Assembly (NCBI GenBank): GCA_039808325.1
Contig: JBDHSU010000033.1
Span: 1 to 31,441, forward strand
Length of the DNA stretch: 31,441 nucleotides
Direction of reading: 5' to 3'
DNA from: JAFKKS01 sp039808325
GTDB taxonomy: Bacteria; Pseudomonadota; Alphaproteobacteria; Rhizobiales; Xanthobacteraceae
In this document: positions 13,879-21,251 of the stretch, piece after piece
How positions within the stretch are numbered: position 1 is the stretch's first letter
Layout: every line of letters starts with the position of its first letter
The notes under the pieces: generated by a model
What the model saw: the letters and a program-made list of their open reading frames with translations, nothing else
Databases searched by the model: none
What the model was told of the DNA's origin: nothing
Program-made: the position numbers and the translations under genes

Positions 13879-14229
13879 ATGAAAAGACACAGGATCTACG
13901 CAACGAGCTTCGCCGCGGTATATCCCCTTCTGGTCGCCAAGGTGGAGAAAAAGGGACGCACAAAAGCTGAAGTCGACGAAATCATCCGCTGGCTAACCGG
14001 CTACTCGCAAAAAGCGCTCGACGGCCAGCTCGAGAGAAAAACAACATATGAGGATTTCTTCGCCCAGGCGCCTCGAATGAACCCATTACGATCATCCATA
14101 ACCGGCGTCGTTTGCGGCGTCCGAATTGAAAAGATCGAAGAGCCCACCATGAGGGAGATTCGATACCTTGACAAAATGGTGGATGAACTCGCGAGAGGTA
14201 AGGCTATGGAAAAAATTCTTCGCGCGTAG
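13879..14229 (+). CDS. DUF2200 family protein
   Basis: A 116-residue cytosolic protein of the DUF2200 family, function unknown. Almost the whole protein fits the family as I recall it: HRIYATSFAAVYPLLVAK, RTKAEVDEIIRWLTGYSQ, MNPLRSSITGVVCGVRIEKIE, MREIRYLDKMVDELARGKAMEKIL. An AGGGGGG precedes two overlapping candidate ATGs (13875 and 13879); only the second is in frame. Composition is unlike its neighbours: about half G+C and frequent AGA, ATA, TTA and AAA codons. This suggests recent acquisition. A 7-bp hairpin lies 20 bp after the stop. Confidence 0.9.
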   Translation: MKRHRIYATSFAAVYPLLVAKVEKKGRTKAEVDEIIRWLTGYSQKALDGQLERKTTYEDFFAQAPRMNPLRSSITGVVCGVRIEKIEEPTMREIRYLDKMVDELARGKAMEKILRA

Positions 14230-14248
14230 ATTGAGCATGCCTCCCACT

Positions 14249-14267
14249 GCTTCGATATAGTCGAAGC
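14249..14267. terminator. Hairpin after the DUF2200 gene
   Basis: GCTTCGA (14249-14255), loop TATAG, TCGAAGC (14261-14267): perfect 7-bp arms 20 bp after the stop. No T-run follows, so this is a weak terminator candidate. It lies in the 127-bp gap between DUF2200 and the converging guaA. Confidence 0.4.
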
Positions 14268-14356
14268 GCTTGCGAAGTCATCCCGAAATAAGAGGTGACG
14301 GATTGCGGGCGATAGCCGGTCGTTTCACAACAGAGACATTCTCGGATGGGCCAAAT

Positions 14357-15997
14357 TCACTCCCACTCGATCGTTCCCGGAGGCTTGCTCGTCACGTCGT
14401 AGACGACGCGGTTGACGCCCTTGACCTCGTTGATGATGCGGGTCGCGACGGCGCCGATGAACGTCATGTCGAAGGGATAGAAGTCCGCCGTCATGCCGTC
14501 GGTCGAGGTCACCGCGCGCAGGCCGACGACGTAGTCGTAGGTGCGCCCGTCGCCCATGACGCCGACCGTCTTCACCGGCAGGAGCACCGCGAAGGCTTGC
14601 CAGATCGTGTCGTAGAGGCCCGCCTTGCGGATCGCGTCGATATAGACGGCATCCGCCTTGCGCAGGATGTCGAGCTTCTCTTGCGTGATCTCCCCCGGAC
14701 AGCGGATCGCGAGGCCCGGCCCCGGAAACGGATGCCGGCCGACGAACACCTCGGGAAGCCCCAGTTCGCGGCCGAGCGCGCGCACCTCGTCCTTGAACAG
14801 TTCGCGCAGCGGCTCGACCAGTTTCATCTTCATGCGCGCCGGCAGTCCGCCGACATTGTGATGCGACTTGATCGTCACCGACGGCCCGCCGGTGAACGAG
14901 ACGCTTTCGATCACGTCCGGATAGAGCGTGCCCTGCGCCAGGAAATCCGCCGATCCTTTTCCCAAGGCCGCGATCTTCTTCGCCTCCGCATCGAACACGT
15001 CGATGAAGAGCTTGCCGATCGTCTTGCGCTTCGCTTCCGGGTCGGTCACGCCGGCGAGCGCGCCGAGGAATTGCTTCGACGCGTCCACATGCACCAGCGG
15101 GATGTTGTAGTGGTTGCGGAACATGTCGACGACGCTCTCGGCCTCGTTGAGCCGCAGCAGCCCGTGGTCGACAAAGACGCAGGTGAGCTGATCGCCGATC
15201 GCCTCGTGGATCAGCACGGCGGCAACGGCGGAATCGACGCCGCCCGACAAGCCGCAGATCACGCGGCCCTCGCCGACCTGCGCGCGGATTTTCGCGATCG
15301 CCTCGGCGCGGAAGGCGCGCATCGTCCAGTCGCCTTCGAGGCCCGCGACCTTGCGCACGAAATTGCGGATGAGCTTCGCGCCGTCCGGCGTATGCGCCAC
15401 CTCGGGATGGAACTGCATGGCGTAGAATTTGCGCGCGTCGTCGGCGATCACCGCAATCGGCGAGCCTGGCGCCTGCGCCACCGCGCGGAAGCCGGCCGGC
15501 AGCTTCGTCACCCGGTCGCCGTGGCTCATCCACACGTCGTAGCGGCCGCCCTTCTCCCACACGCCGTCGAACAGCGCGCAGTCGTCGGTGACTTCGACGG
15601 TGGCGCGGCCGAATTCGCGATGGTGCCCGCCCTCGACGGCGCCGCCGAGCTGATGCACGAGGGTCTGCTCGCCGTAGCAGATGCCGAGCACCGGCACGCC
15701 GGCGTCGAGGATCGCGCGCGGCACCGCCGGCGCACCGGCCTCGAGCACCGAGGCGGGGCCGCCGGAAAGGATCACCGCCTTCGGCTGCATCGCGCGAAAG
15801 ACCTCTTCCGCCCTCTGGAAGGGGACAATCTCGCTATAAACGCCCTCCTCCCGCACGCGCCGCGCGATGAGCTGCGTCACCTGCGAACCGAAATCGACGA
15901 TCAGGATCTTGTCATGAGAGGCCGCCGCTCCGGCGTCGCCGCCGGTGGCCTCTCGGGCGCCTTCGGGCTCGCTGCGGCGGGGGGAGATGGCGGCCAT
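14357..15997 (-). CDS. guaA: GMP synthase (glutamine-hydrolysing)
   Basis: GuaA converts XMP to GMP using ATP and glutamine. The 546-residue protein has a class I glutaminase domain (GICYGEQ with Cys107, and FHPEV with His197 and Glu199). The ATP-pyrophosphatase domain has the P-loop SGGVDS at 251-256, then the C-terminal dimerisation domain ending KPPGTIEWE. The start was set at the ATG behind GAGG; it gives a 29-residue Ala/Gly-rich extension before the usual KILIVDFGSQ. Upstream in-frame ATGs lack family similarity. The gene is divergent from the Aat-like gene across 165 bp and about 3 kb from guaB. Confidence 0.97.
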   Translation of the reverse strand: MAAISPRRSEPEGAREATGGDAGAAASHDKILIVDFGSQVTQLIARRVREEGVYSEIVPFQRAEEVFRAMQPKAVILSGGPASVLEAGAPAVPRAILDAGVPVLGICYGEQTLVHQLGGAVEGGHHREFGRATVEVTDDCALFDGVWEKGGRYDVWMSHGDRVTKLPAGFRAVAQAPGSPIAVIADDARKFYAMQFHPEVAHTPDGAKLIRNFVRKVAGLEGDWTMRAFRAEAIAKIRAQVGEGRVICGLSGGVDSAVAAVLIHEAIGDQLTCVFVDHGLLRLNEAESVVDMFRNHYNIPLVHVDASKQFLGALAGVTDPEAKRKTIGKLFIDVFDAEAKKIAALGKGSADFLAQGTLYPDVIESVSFTGGPSVTIKSHHNVGGLPARMKMKLVEPLRELFKDEVRALGRELGLPEVFVGRHPFPGPGLAIRCPGEITQEKLDILRKADAVYIDAIRKAGLYDTIWQAFAVLLPVKTVGVMGDGRTYDYVVGLRAVTSTDGMTADFYPFDMTFIGAVATRIINEVKGVNRVVYDVTSKPPGTIEWE

Positions 15998-16040
15998 GGG
16001 TGCCTCGCGCGTTGCCGGCCAAGCCGGGGAAGCAAAACGT

Positions 16041-16053
16041 TGTGCGGCGCACA
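16041..16053. promoter_or_regulatory. 13-bp palindrome upstream of guaA
   Basis: TGTGCGGCGCACA, 6-bp arms around one base, 43 bp before the guaA start. On the minus strand TTGACC lies just upstream (about 16062-16067) and could be a -35 box, but the -10 is poor. It could be an operator or a leader hairpin. Confidence 0.25.
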
Positions 16054-16162
16054 GCCGCCCGGGGTCAAGCGGATAGGTAGGGGTTTCCACGATCGGGATA
16101 ACCCTTTGGTGAGACCGGCCGTGCGATACCACGCCCGCCCATATTGGAGATCGAAGGCTGGT

Positions 16163-17245
16163 ATGCCCCTCGAAACACCGTCCCCGAGGCTCCCGAACGC
16201 GCCCCTGGCCGCGCGGCGGGCGGCCCTTTTCCGCGAAACGCCGGCGGAAACGCTCGAGCGCTGGACCCTGGGGACCGCCTGGAACTTGAAGCCAGCGCGC
16301 ATCGCCGGCATTCCGCCGCTCTTGCGGGCCGTCTTCTCCGACCTCATCCGACCGCGCGACGGCCTGCCCGATCCGGAACAGGCTCTGCGGGCCCCGGCGG
16401 GCTTATGCGGCATCGCGCGCGATCTCTCCGTGCCGACGGTCGTGAAGGCGTATGAACGCGGCCTCTTCCCGTTCGCGCATCTCGGCCCGCTGAAGTGGTT
16501 CTCCCCGCCGGAGCGATGCGTTCTTTTCCTCGACGAGTTCCGCATCTCCAAGGACGCACGCCGCATGATGCGGCAGGCGCGCTATACGGTCACGTTCGAT
16601 CGCGATTTTGAAGGCGTCGTGAAAGCATGCGCCGGCCGGCGCGGCGGAAAATGGCACATCACCTGGATCACGCCGCGGGTCATGCGCATCTTCGCGGCCC
16701 TCTTCGACGCCGGCCACGTGCATTCCTTCGAAGTCTGGAACCAGGCCGGCGAGCTGGTCGGCGGCGGCTACGGTCTCGCGGCGGGAGGCGTCTTCTTCAC
16801 GGAGTCGCAGTTCTCGCATGCGAGCAACTCATCGAAGGTCGGCTTCGCGGTGCTCAATTGGCACCTCGCGAAATGGGGCTACACGCTCAACGACGGCAAA
16901 TACGCGGCGCCGGCGCTCTTCGATATGGGGTTCCGGATGATCCCGCGGGCCGAATTGCAAGAGCACCTGCATCATCAGCACCTGCATCATCAGCACCTGC
17001 ATAATCAGCACTTGCATCATCAGCACTTGCATCATCCCAACGGCGAATCCCGCAAACCGGGACGTTGGGAGCTCGAAACCGACTTGGCGACGGTGGCGGC
17101 GTGGCAGCCGGGTCAGGCCCCCGCGGAAGCGGCCGTGACGACGGCGAAAGCGAAAACGAAAGCGCCTCCGAAAAAGAAGAAGGCGGCCGGTGCGGCGTCT
17201 TCGACCGTCGATACGGTCGGAATTCCGGAGGCCGCGGCGTCCTGA
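16163..17245 (+). CDS. Divergent leucyl/phenylalanyl-tRNA--protein transferase (Aat-like) with His-rich tract
   Basis: Aat adds Leu or Phe from tRNA to N-terminal Lys/Arg of proteins, marking them for ClpS/ClpAP. This 360-residue protein is longer than E. coli Aat (about 234). Core matches: VVKAYERGLFPF, LKWFSPPER, ITWITPRVMRIFAALFDAGHVHSFEVW, GELVGGGYGLAAGGVFFTESQFSHASNSSK. The Glu of FTESQF matches a catalytic-site residue of E. coli Aat. In my hand alignment the E. coli Gln188 position is Lys (DGKYAAP), so specificity or activity could differ. Extra parts: about 75 residues N-terminal, a 24-residue tract of LHHQH repeats at 268-291, then a GRWELETDLATVAAW block and a Lys-rich tail. The ATG follows GAAGG; the frame is open far upstream, but only as antisense of guaA. 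Confidence 0.85.
   Translation: MPLETPSPRLPNAPLAARRAALFRETPAETLERWTLGTAWNLKPARIAGIPPLLRAVFSDLIRPRDGLPDPEQALRAPAGLCGIARDLSVPTVVKAYERGLFPFAHLGPLKWFSPPERCVLFLDEFRISKDARRMMRQARYTVTFDRDFEGVVKACAGRRGGKWHITWITPRVMRIFAALFDAGHVHSFEVWNQAGELVGGGYGLAAGGVFFTESQFSHASNSSKVGFAVLNWHLAKWGYTLNDGKYAAPALFDMGFRMIPRAELQEHLHHQHLHHQHLHNQHLHHQHLHHPNGESRKPGRWELETDLATVAAWQPGQAPAEAAVTTAKAKTKAPPKKKKAAGAASSTVDTVGIPEAAAS
16964..17035 (+). repeat. 15-bp in-frame tandem repeat (4.8 copies) in the Aat-like gene
   Basis: The unit is CAC-CTG-CAT-CAT-CAG (His-Leu-His-His-Gln). Copies begin at 16964, 16979, 16994, 17009 and 17024 (last one 12 bp). Copy 3 has AAT for CAT, and copies 4-5 use TTG for CTG. It gives 14 His in 24 residues. 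No spacers are present, so it is not a CRISPR. Confidence 0.97.
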
Positions 17246-17269
17246 GGCTATCCGCGGCCGGCCGGCGGC

Positions 17270-18559
17270 TCATGGGCGCGACAGCAGCGAAACGAAAAAC
17301 CCGTCGGTGCCGGTGCGCCGTGGCGTCATCAGCAATCCATAACGCGTCGCCAGAACCCCTTCGCGGAACGCGGTTTCGCTCTCCCCAAGTACGCCGATCG
17401 CCAGATCACGCACCGCGAAGCCCGCGTGACGGCCAAGGAAAGCGCGGATCTGTTCGTCGTTCTCGTCCTTGAGCACCGAGCAGGTGATGTAGGCGATGCG
17501 GCCTTCCGGCTTGAGCAGCGTGACGGCCCGGTCGAGGACTTCCGCCTGTTGCTTGCGCCGCTGCTCCAGCGCGCCCGGCCGCATGCGCCATTTCGCATCC
17601 GGGTTGCGCCGCCACGCGCCGGTGCCGCTACAGGGCGCATCGATCACCACCAGGTCCGCCTGCCCGGCGATATCCGCGAGCGCGTCCTGCCCCGGCCGCG
17701 GCGTGCGGATCTGGACGTTGCGCGCGCCGGCGCGCTCCAGCCGCGCGTGGATCGGCGCCAGACGCCGCTTGTCGCTGTCGGTCGCGTAGATCTGCCCTTT
17801 ATTGGCCATCATCGCGGCAAGCGCGAGGGTCTTGCCGCCCGCGCCGGCGCAAAGATCGACGACCTGCTCTCCGGGCGCGGCCCCGGAGAGCAAGGCGGCG
17901 ACCTGCGAGCCCTCGTCCTGTATCTCGATCTGCCCCTTCAGGAAGGCCGGCTCCGCATGAATCGCGGGACTCTTGGCCTCGGGGCCGTGGACAATGCGCA
18001 ATCCGAGCGGCGACCATGGCGTCGCCTGCGCGCCGAGCGGCGCGATCGCGGAACGCGCCTCCTCGCGCGAGGCCTTCAGCGCATTCACCCGCAGATCGAG
18101 CGGCGCCCGCTTGGCGAGGCCCGCGCCCTCGTCTCCGCGCGCTTCGCCGAAGCTCGCCGCGAGGTGCGCGTCGAGCCATTCGGGATAATCGCCGAAGACG
18201 TGCGCCGGAGCGTCGGAAAGGTCGGCGGCGGCGAGGCGCGCCCGCTCGTCGGCCGTCAGCGGGTCGGGAGCGAAGCGGCCTTCGCCAAGACGCGCGATCG
18301 CCGCCGCGTCGAGGCCTCGCTCCAGCCGCAACATGCCGAGAAGCACCGCGCGCGGCGCGTCGCTCCGCATGATCCAGGCCGACGATGCCTTGCGCCGGAG
18401 CGCGTCATAGACAAGCCCGCCGATCGCGGCGCGGTCGCCCGAGCCGGCGAAGCGATGCGCCAAGCCCCAGTCCTTCAGTGCGTCCGCGGCCGGCCGGCGG
18501 CGCGCGGCGATGTCGGCGAGCACTTCGATGGCGGCGGAAAGGCGGGCGGCGGGAGTCAT
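17270..18559 (-). CDS. RsmB/NOL1-type RNA (cytosine-5) methyltransferase
   Basis: A 429-residue SAM-dependent m5C methyltransferase, most likely of the 16S rRNA RsmB group. The N-terminal part (about 1-130) is the NusB-like RNA-binding domain. The catalytic domain has DLCAGAGGKT at 235-244 for SAM, DAPCSGTGAWRRNPD with Cys310, and ITCS with Cys360. Both Cys of the m5C mechanism are present. It begins 22 bp after the MAPEG gene stop, so the two probably form an operon. It converges with the Aat-like gene, with 24 bp between stops. Whether it modifies C967 or another site cannot be told from sequence. Confidence 0.93.
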   Translation of the reverse strand: MTPAARLSAAIEVLADIAARRRPAADALKDWGLAHRFAGSGDRAAIGGLVYDALRRKASSAWIMRSDAPRAVLLGMLRLERGLDAAAIARLGEGRFAPDPLTADERARLAAADLSDAPAHVFGDYPEWLDAHLAASFGEARGDEGAGLAKRAPLDLRVNALKASREEARSAIAPLGAQATPWSPLGLRIVHGPEAKSPAIHAEPAFLKGQIEIQDEGSQVAALLSGAAPGEQVVDLCAGAGGKTLALAAMMANKGQIYATDSDKRRLAPIHARLERAGARNVQIRTPRPGQDALADIAGQADLVVIDAPCSGTGAWRRNPDAKWRMRPGALEQRRKQQAEVLDRAVTLLKPEGRIAYITCSVLKDENDEQIRAFLGRHAGFAVRDLAIGVLGESETAFREGVLATRYGLLMTPRRTGTDGFFVSLLSRP

Positions 18560-18581
18560 CGGCGCGAAACCGGCAAATGCA

Positions 18582-19004
18582 TCATGGGCCGAGCATCACG
18601 CGCACCATCAGCACGCCCCACAGGATCGTCAGGATCACCCCTCCGATCGCGTAGACGCCGCCGCGCACCGGCACGCGATTGAAGGTGACGTGGACGAGCG
18701 CATGCCCGATCCGCGACAGGACGAAAAGCCACGACAGGACGACGAACAGCAGGTCCGCCTTGCGCGTGATCCAGGCGACGATCACCGCCACGTAGAACAG
18801 CACCGGAAGCTCGAACTGATTGCGGAAGCAGTTGCTGAACTGGGTGGCGCGCCGGGGCCACCCGGAGGTCTGCAATTCCATCTGTTCGGGGCGCACCTGG
18901 CCCGACCGCAAGGCCGCGCCGCGCAGCCCCGCCATGCCATAGAGAAGCAGGAGGGTGAGGATTATCTGGACAAACAGCGGCGCCAGAACGGCTTGGATGG
19001 ACAT
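18582..19004 (-). CDS. MAPEG-family membrane protein
   Basis: A 140-residue inner-membrane protein of the MAPEG family (membrane-associated eicosanoid/glutathione metabolism proteins). Four hydrophobic segments are seen, starting LAPLFVQIILTLLLLYGMAGL. The conserved loop FSNCFRNQFELPVLFYVAV contains the Asn-x-x-Glu pattern of the family, and the third region reads VLSWLFVLSRIGHALVH. AAGGGG lies 8 nt before the chosen ATG; a longer frame upstream has no family similarity. It precedes rsmB by 22 bp and is divergent from guaB. Its substrate is unknown. Confidence 0.9.
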   Translation of the reverse strand: MSIQAVLAPLFVQIILTLLLLYGMAGLRGAALRSGQVRPEQMELQTSGWPRRATQFSNCFRNQFELPVLFYVAVIVAWITRKADLLFVVLSWLFVLSRIGHALVHVTFNRVPVRGGVYAIGGVILTILWGVLMVRVMLGP

Positions 19005-19145
19005 CGGTCGATCCCCTTGCGATACGTCACCGCGCGAAGCGTCTGCATATTGGACGGCGACCGGGTTCGCAAACGCCCCACGCCCTCGTTTTTTCTCGGG
19101 AGCTATGCTACCGACCGCCGTCAACCTCAATCGCCGCTTGAGTCG

Positions 19146-19173
19146 GCCGCAGGTCTTTTGCCTGCGGCGCAGG
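19146..19173 (+). promoter_or_regulatory. Alternative hairpins in the guaB leader
   Basis: Hairpin A: GCCGCAGG (19146-19153), 7-nt loop, CCTGCGGC (19161-19168). Hairpin B: CCTGC (19161-19165), loop GGC, GCAGG (19169-19173). They share the CCTGC strand, so only one can form at a time. They lie about 40-70 nt before the guaB ATG. A 41-codon ORF (19105-19230) runs through them and overlaps the guaB start. Confidence 0.4.
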
Positions 19174-19214
19174 CGGTTTCATTCTCCGCGCCCGGCGCGG
19201 ATCCGGAGTTGGCC

Positions 19215-20708
19215 ATGGCGAAGCTGGTAGAAAGACGGTTGCGGGACGCGTTCACGTTCGATGACGTCCTGTTACAGCCGGGCCTCTCGGACGTGATGCC
19301 GTCGGACGCCGACATCCATGCGCGCCTGACCCGGACGATTTCGCTCAATTTGCCGATCATGGCTTCGGCCATGGACACCGTGACCGAAGCCAAGATGGCC
19401 ATCGCCATGGCGCAGGCCGGCGGCATCGGCGTCGTTCACCGCAACCTCGATCCGGCCATTCAGGCCGCCCAGGTCCGGCAGGTGAAGAAGTTCGAGTCGG
19501 GCATGGTCGTGAACCCGCTGACCGTCCACCCCACCGCCAAGCTGCACGAAGCCCTCGAGTTGATGAAGGCCAACGGGATCTCCGGCATTCCGGTCGTCGA
19601 AGGCGGCGGCAGCGGCCGCGCCGGCAAGCTCGTCGGCATCCTCACCAACCGCGACGTGCGTTTCGCGCACGATCCGGACCAGCCGATCAGCGAACTGATG
19701 ACGAAAGAGAACCTCGTCACGGTGCGCGACAATGTCGGCCAGGCCGAGGCGCAGCGGCTGCTGCATCGGCACCGCATCGAGAAACTGCTCGTCGTCGACG
19801 ACGACTTCCGTTGCGTCGGCCTCATCACCGTCAAGGACATGGAAAAGGCGGTGACGAACCCGAACGCCTGCAAGGACGAGCAAGGCCGGCTGCGCGTCGC
19901 CGCCGCGACCACCGTGGGCGACGCCGGTTTCGAGCGCACCGAACTGCTGGTCGACGCGGGCGTCGATCTCGTCGTCGTCGACACCGCGCACGGCCACTCG
20001 AAGCGCGTCCTCGAAGCCGTGGACCGCATCAAGCGCCTCTCCAACAAGGTGCAGGTCGCGGCGGGCAATGTCGCCACCCATGACGGCGCCAGGGCGCTGA
20101 TCGACGCGGGCGCGGACGCCATCAAGGTCGGCATCGGCCCCGGCTCGATCTGCACGACGCGCATCGTCGCCGGCGTCGGCGTGCCGCAGCTCACCGCCAT
20201 CATGGACGCCGTCGAGGTCGCTCGTGAAACCGACACGCCGGTGATCGCGGACGGCGGCATCAAGTATTCCGGCGATCTCGCCAAGGCGCTCGCCGCCGGC
20301 GCCGACTGCGCGATGGTCGGCTCCCTCCTGGCGGGCACCGACGAGACGCCGGGCGAGGTGTTCCTCTATCAAGGCCGCTCCTACAAGACCTATCGCGGCA
20401 TGGGTTCCGTTGGCGCGATGGCGCGCGGCTCGGCCGACCGCTACTTCCAGCAGGACATCAAGGACACGCTCAAGCTGGTGCCGGAAGGCGTCGAGGGCCA
20501 GGTGCCCTACAAGGGCCCCGTCGGCAATATCGTCCATCAGCTCGCCGGCGGCTTGCGCGCCGCCATGGGTTACGTCGGCGCGCGCACGCTCAAGGAATTC
20601 CACGAGAAGGCGACGTTCGTGCGCATCTCCGGCGCCGGTTTGTCCGAAAGTCACGTTCACGACGTGACGATCACGCGCGAGAGCCCGAACTATCCGACGC
20701 GGCTGTGA
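19215..20708 (+). CDS. guaB: IMP dehydrogenase
   Basis: GuaB oxidises IMP to XMP with NAD, the rate-limiting step toward GMP. The 497-residue protein has the TIM-barrel opening AFTFDDVLLQPGLSDVMPSD, and MASAMDTVTEA. Two CBS domains lie at about 98-210, the catalytic loop GPGSICTTRIVAG has Cys313, and the flap has YRGMGSVGAM. The ATG follows GGAG by 7 nt. The frame is open about 700 bp upstream, but that is antisense of rsmB and MAPEG. Its product feeds guaA, about 3 kb away. The leader has alternative hairpins. Confidence 0.98.
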   Translation: MAKLVERRLRDAFTFDDVLLQPGLSDVMPSDADIHARLTRTISLNLPIMASAMDTVTEAKMAIAMAQAGGIGVVHRNLDPAIQAAQVRQVKKFESGMVVNPLTVHPTAKLHEALELMKANGISGIPVVEGGGSGRAGKLVGILTNRDVRFAHDPDQPISELMTKENLVTVRDNVGQAEAQRLLHRHRIEKLLVVDDDFRCVGLITVKDMEKAVTNPNACKDEQGRLRVAAATTVGDAGFERTELLVDAGVDLVVVDTAHGHSKRVLEAVDRIKRLSNKVQVAAGNVATHDGARALIDAGADAIKVGIGPGSICTTRIVAGVGVPQLTAIMDAVEVARETDTPVIADGGIKYSGDLAKALAAGADCAMVGSLLAGTDETPGEVFLYQGRSYKTYRGMGSVGAMARGSADRYFQQDIKDTLKLVPEGVEGQVPYKGPVGNIVHQLAGGLRAAMGYVGARTLKEFHEKATFVRISGAGLSESHVHDVTITRESPNYPTRL

Positions 20709-20739
20709 TCTGACGACAAGCCCGGCGGAGACAGCGGCC

Positions 20740-20774
20740 ACCGGTTCAGCCGCATTGTCCGCGCGTGAACCGGT
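20740..20774. repeat. Inverted repeat after guaB (ACCGGTTCA type)
   Basis: Perfect 9-bp arms ACCGGTTCA (20740-20748) and TGAACCGGT (20766-20774), 31 bp after the guaB stop. It belongs with the GAACCGGTT-type dispersed repeats of Hyphomicrobiales and may shape the guaB transcript end. Confidence 0.6.
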
Positions 20775-20817
20775 TTTCACTTTCCGCGGGCACGCTTTTC
20801 ACTTTCCGGAAGCACGC
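20774..20817. repeat. 22-bp tandem direct repeat abutting the Pmp3-like stop codon
   Basis: Two 22-bp copies (20774-20795 and 20796-20817) each start TTTTCACTTTCCG and end GCACGC, differing at three inner bases. The second copy ends exactly at the stop codon of the Pmp3-like gene. It looks like a duplicated half of the adjoining palindromic repeat. Confidence 0.75.
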
Positions 20818-21081
20818 TCAATGGCGCGGCGGCTGCCAGCCGGGCGGCACCCCATGCTTCTCGATCGCGTCCACAACCTCGCGATGACGGCGATCGTTCC
20901 GCTTCATATGAACGGCGATCAGCGCATGCAGCGACGGCACGAAGAACAGCACCGGAAAAACCAGCCCGAAGATGACGCATGGGATGATCAGGATGATATT
21001 GAGGACGGCCGAGAACGGCTGCCCGTTGAGGAGCAGGCCGAGTGGCGGCAGAAACGCAGCGAGAATATAGATCATGCTCAT
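20818..21081 (-). CDS. YqaE/Pmp3-like small membrane protein
   Basis: An 87-residue membrane protein resembling the YqaE/Pmp3 (UPF0057) family, small proteolipids linked to membrane potential and stress in other organisms. It has two hydrophobic segments, IYILAAFLPPLGLLL and VLNIILIIPCVIFGLVFPVLFFV, the first with the family's FLPPLG. A charged cytosolic tail with HMKRNDRRHREVVDAIEKHG follows, which short Pmp3 proteins lack. Two ATGs (21081 and 21075) share the AAGGGG Shine-Dalgarno; either could be used. It converges with guaB, its stop touches a tandem repeat, and the 170 bp upstream contain another repeat. Confidence 0.72.
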   Translation of the reverse strand: MSMIYILAAFLPPLGLLLNGQPFSAVLNIILIIPCVIFGLVFPVLFFVPSLHALIAVHMKRNDRRHREVVDAIEKHGVPPGWQPPRH

Positions 21082-21177
21082 CCCCTTCCCTGTCGCACCG
21101 CGCCCTATGTGGGATGCGACAGCCGGAACGGTAGAGGGTTGCCGAAAGAAAGGCGCATGGCCGAACACTCCCGACAA

Positions 21178-21240
21178 GAGCGTGTTCCAACGGGACGGAA
21201 CCGGTTCGCGCGAAGAAACCGCGCCGGATCCAAAACCGAA
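21178..21240. repeat. Degenerate GAACCGGTTC-type repeat
   Basis: It contains the 10-bp palindrome GAACCGGTTC (21198-21207), preceded by GAGCGTGTTCC and followed by CGCGAAGAAA, a pattern I recall from intergenic repeats of Hyphomicrobiales. It lies between the EipB gene stop and the Pmp3-like gene. Confidence 0.4.
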
Positions 21241-21251
21241 AGGCGCCGACG

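Noticed and set aside
16964..17035. CRISPR array
   Set aside because: The 15-bp units are contiguous, have no spacers, stay in frame and lie within a coding gene.
14270..17245. A 991-codon frame that would fuse about 630 residues to the Aat-like protein
   Set aside because: The added part is antisense to guaA and has composition-driven sequence only. The Aat family match and a Shine-Dalgarno support a start at 16163.
19272..20780. A 502-codon minus-strand frame opposite guaB
   Set aside because: Antisense to a complete IMP dehydrogenase; repetitive Asp/Arg/Val/His composition and no domain.
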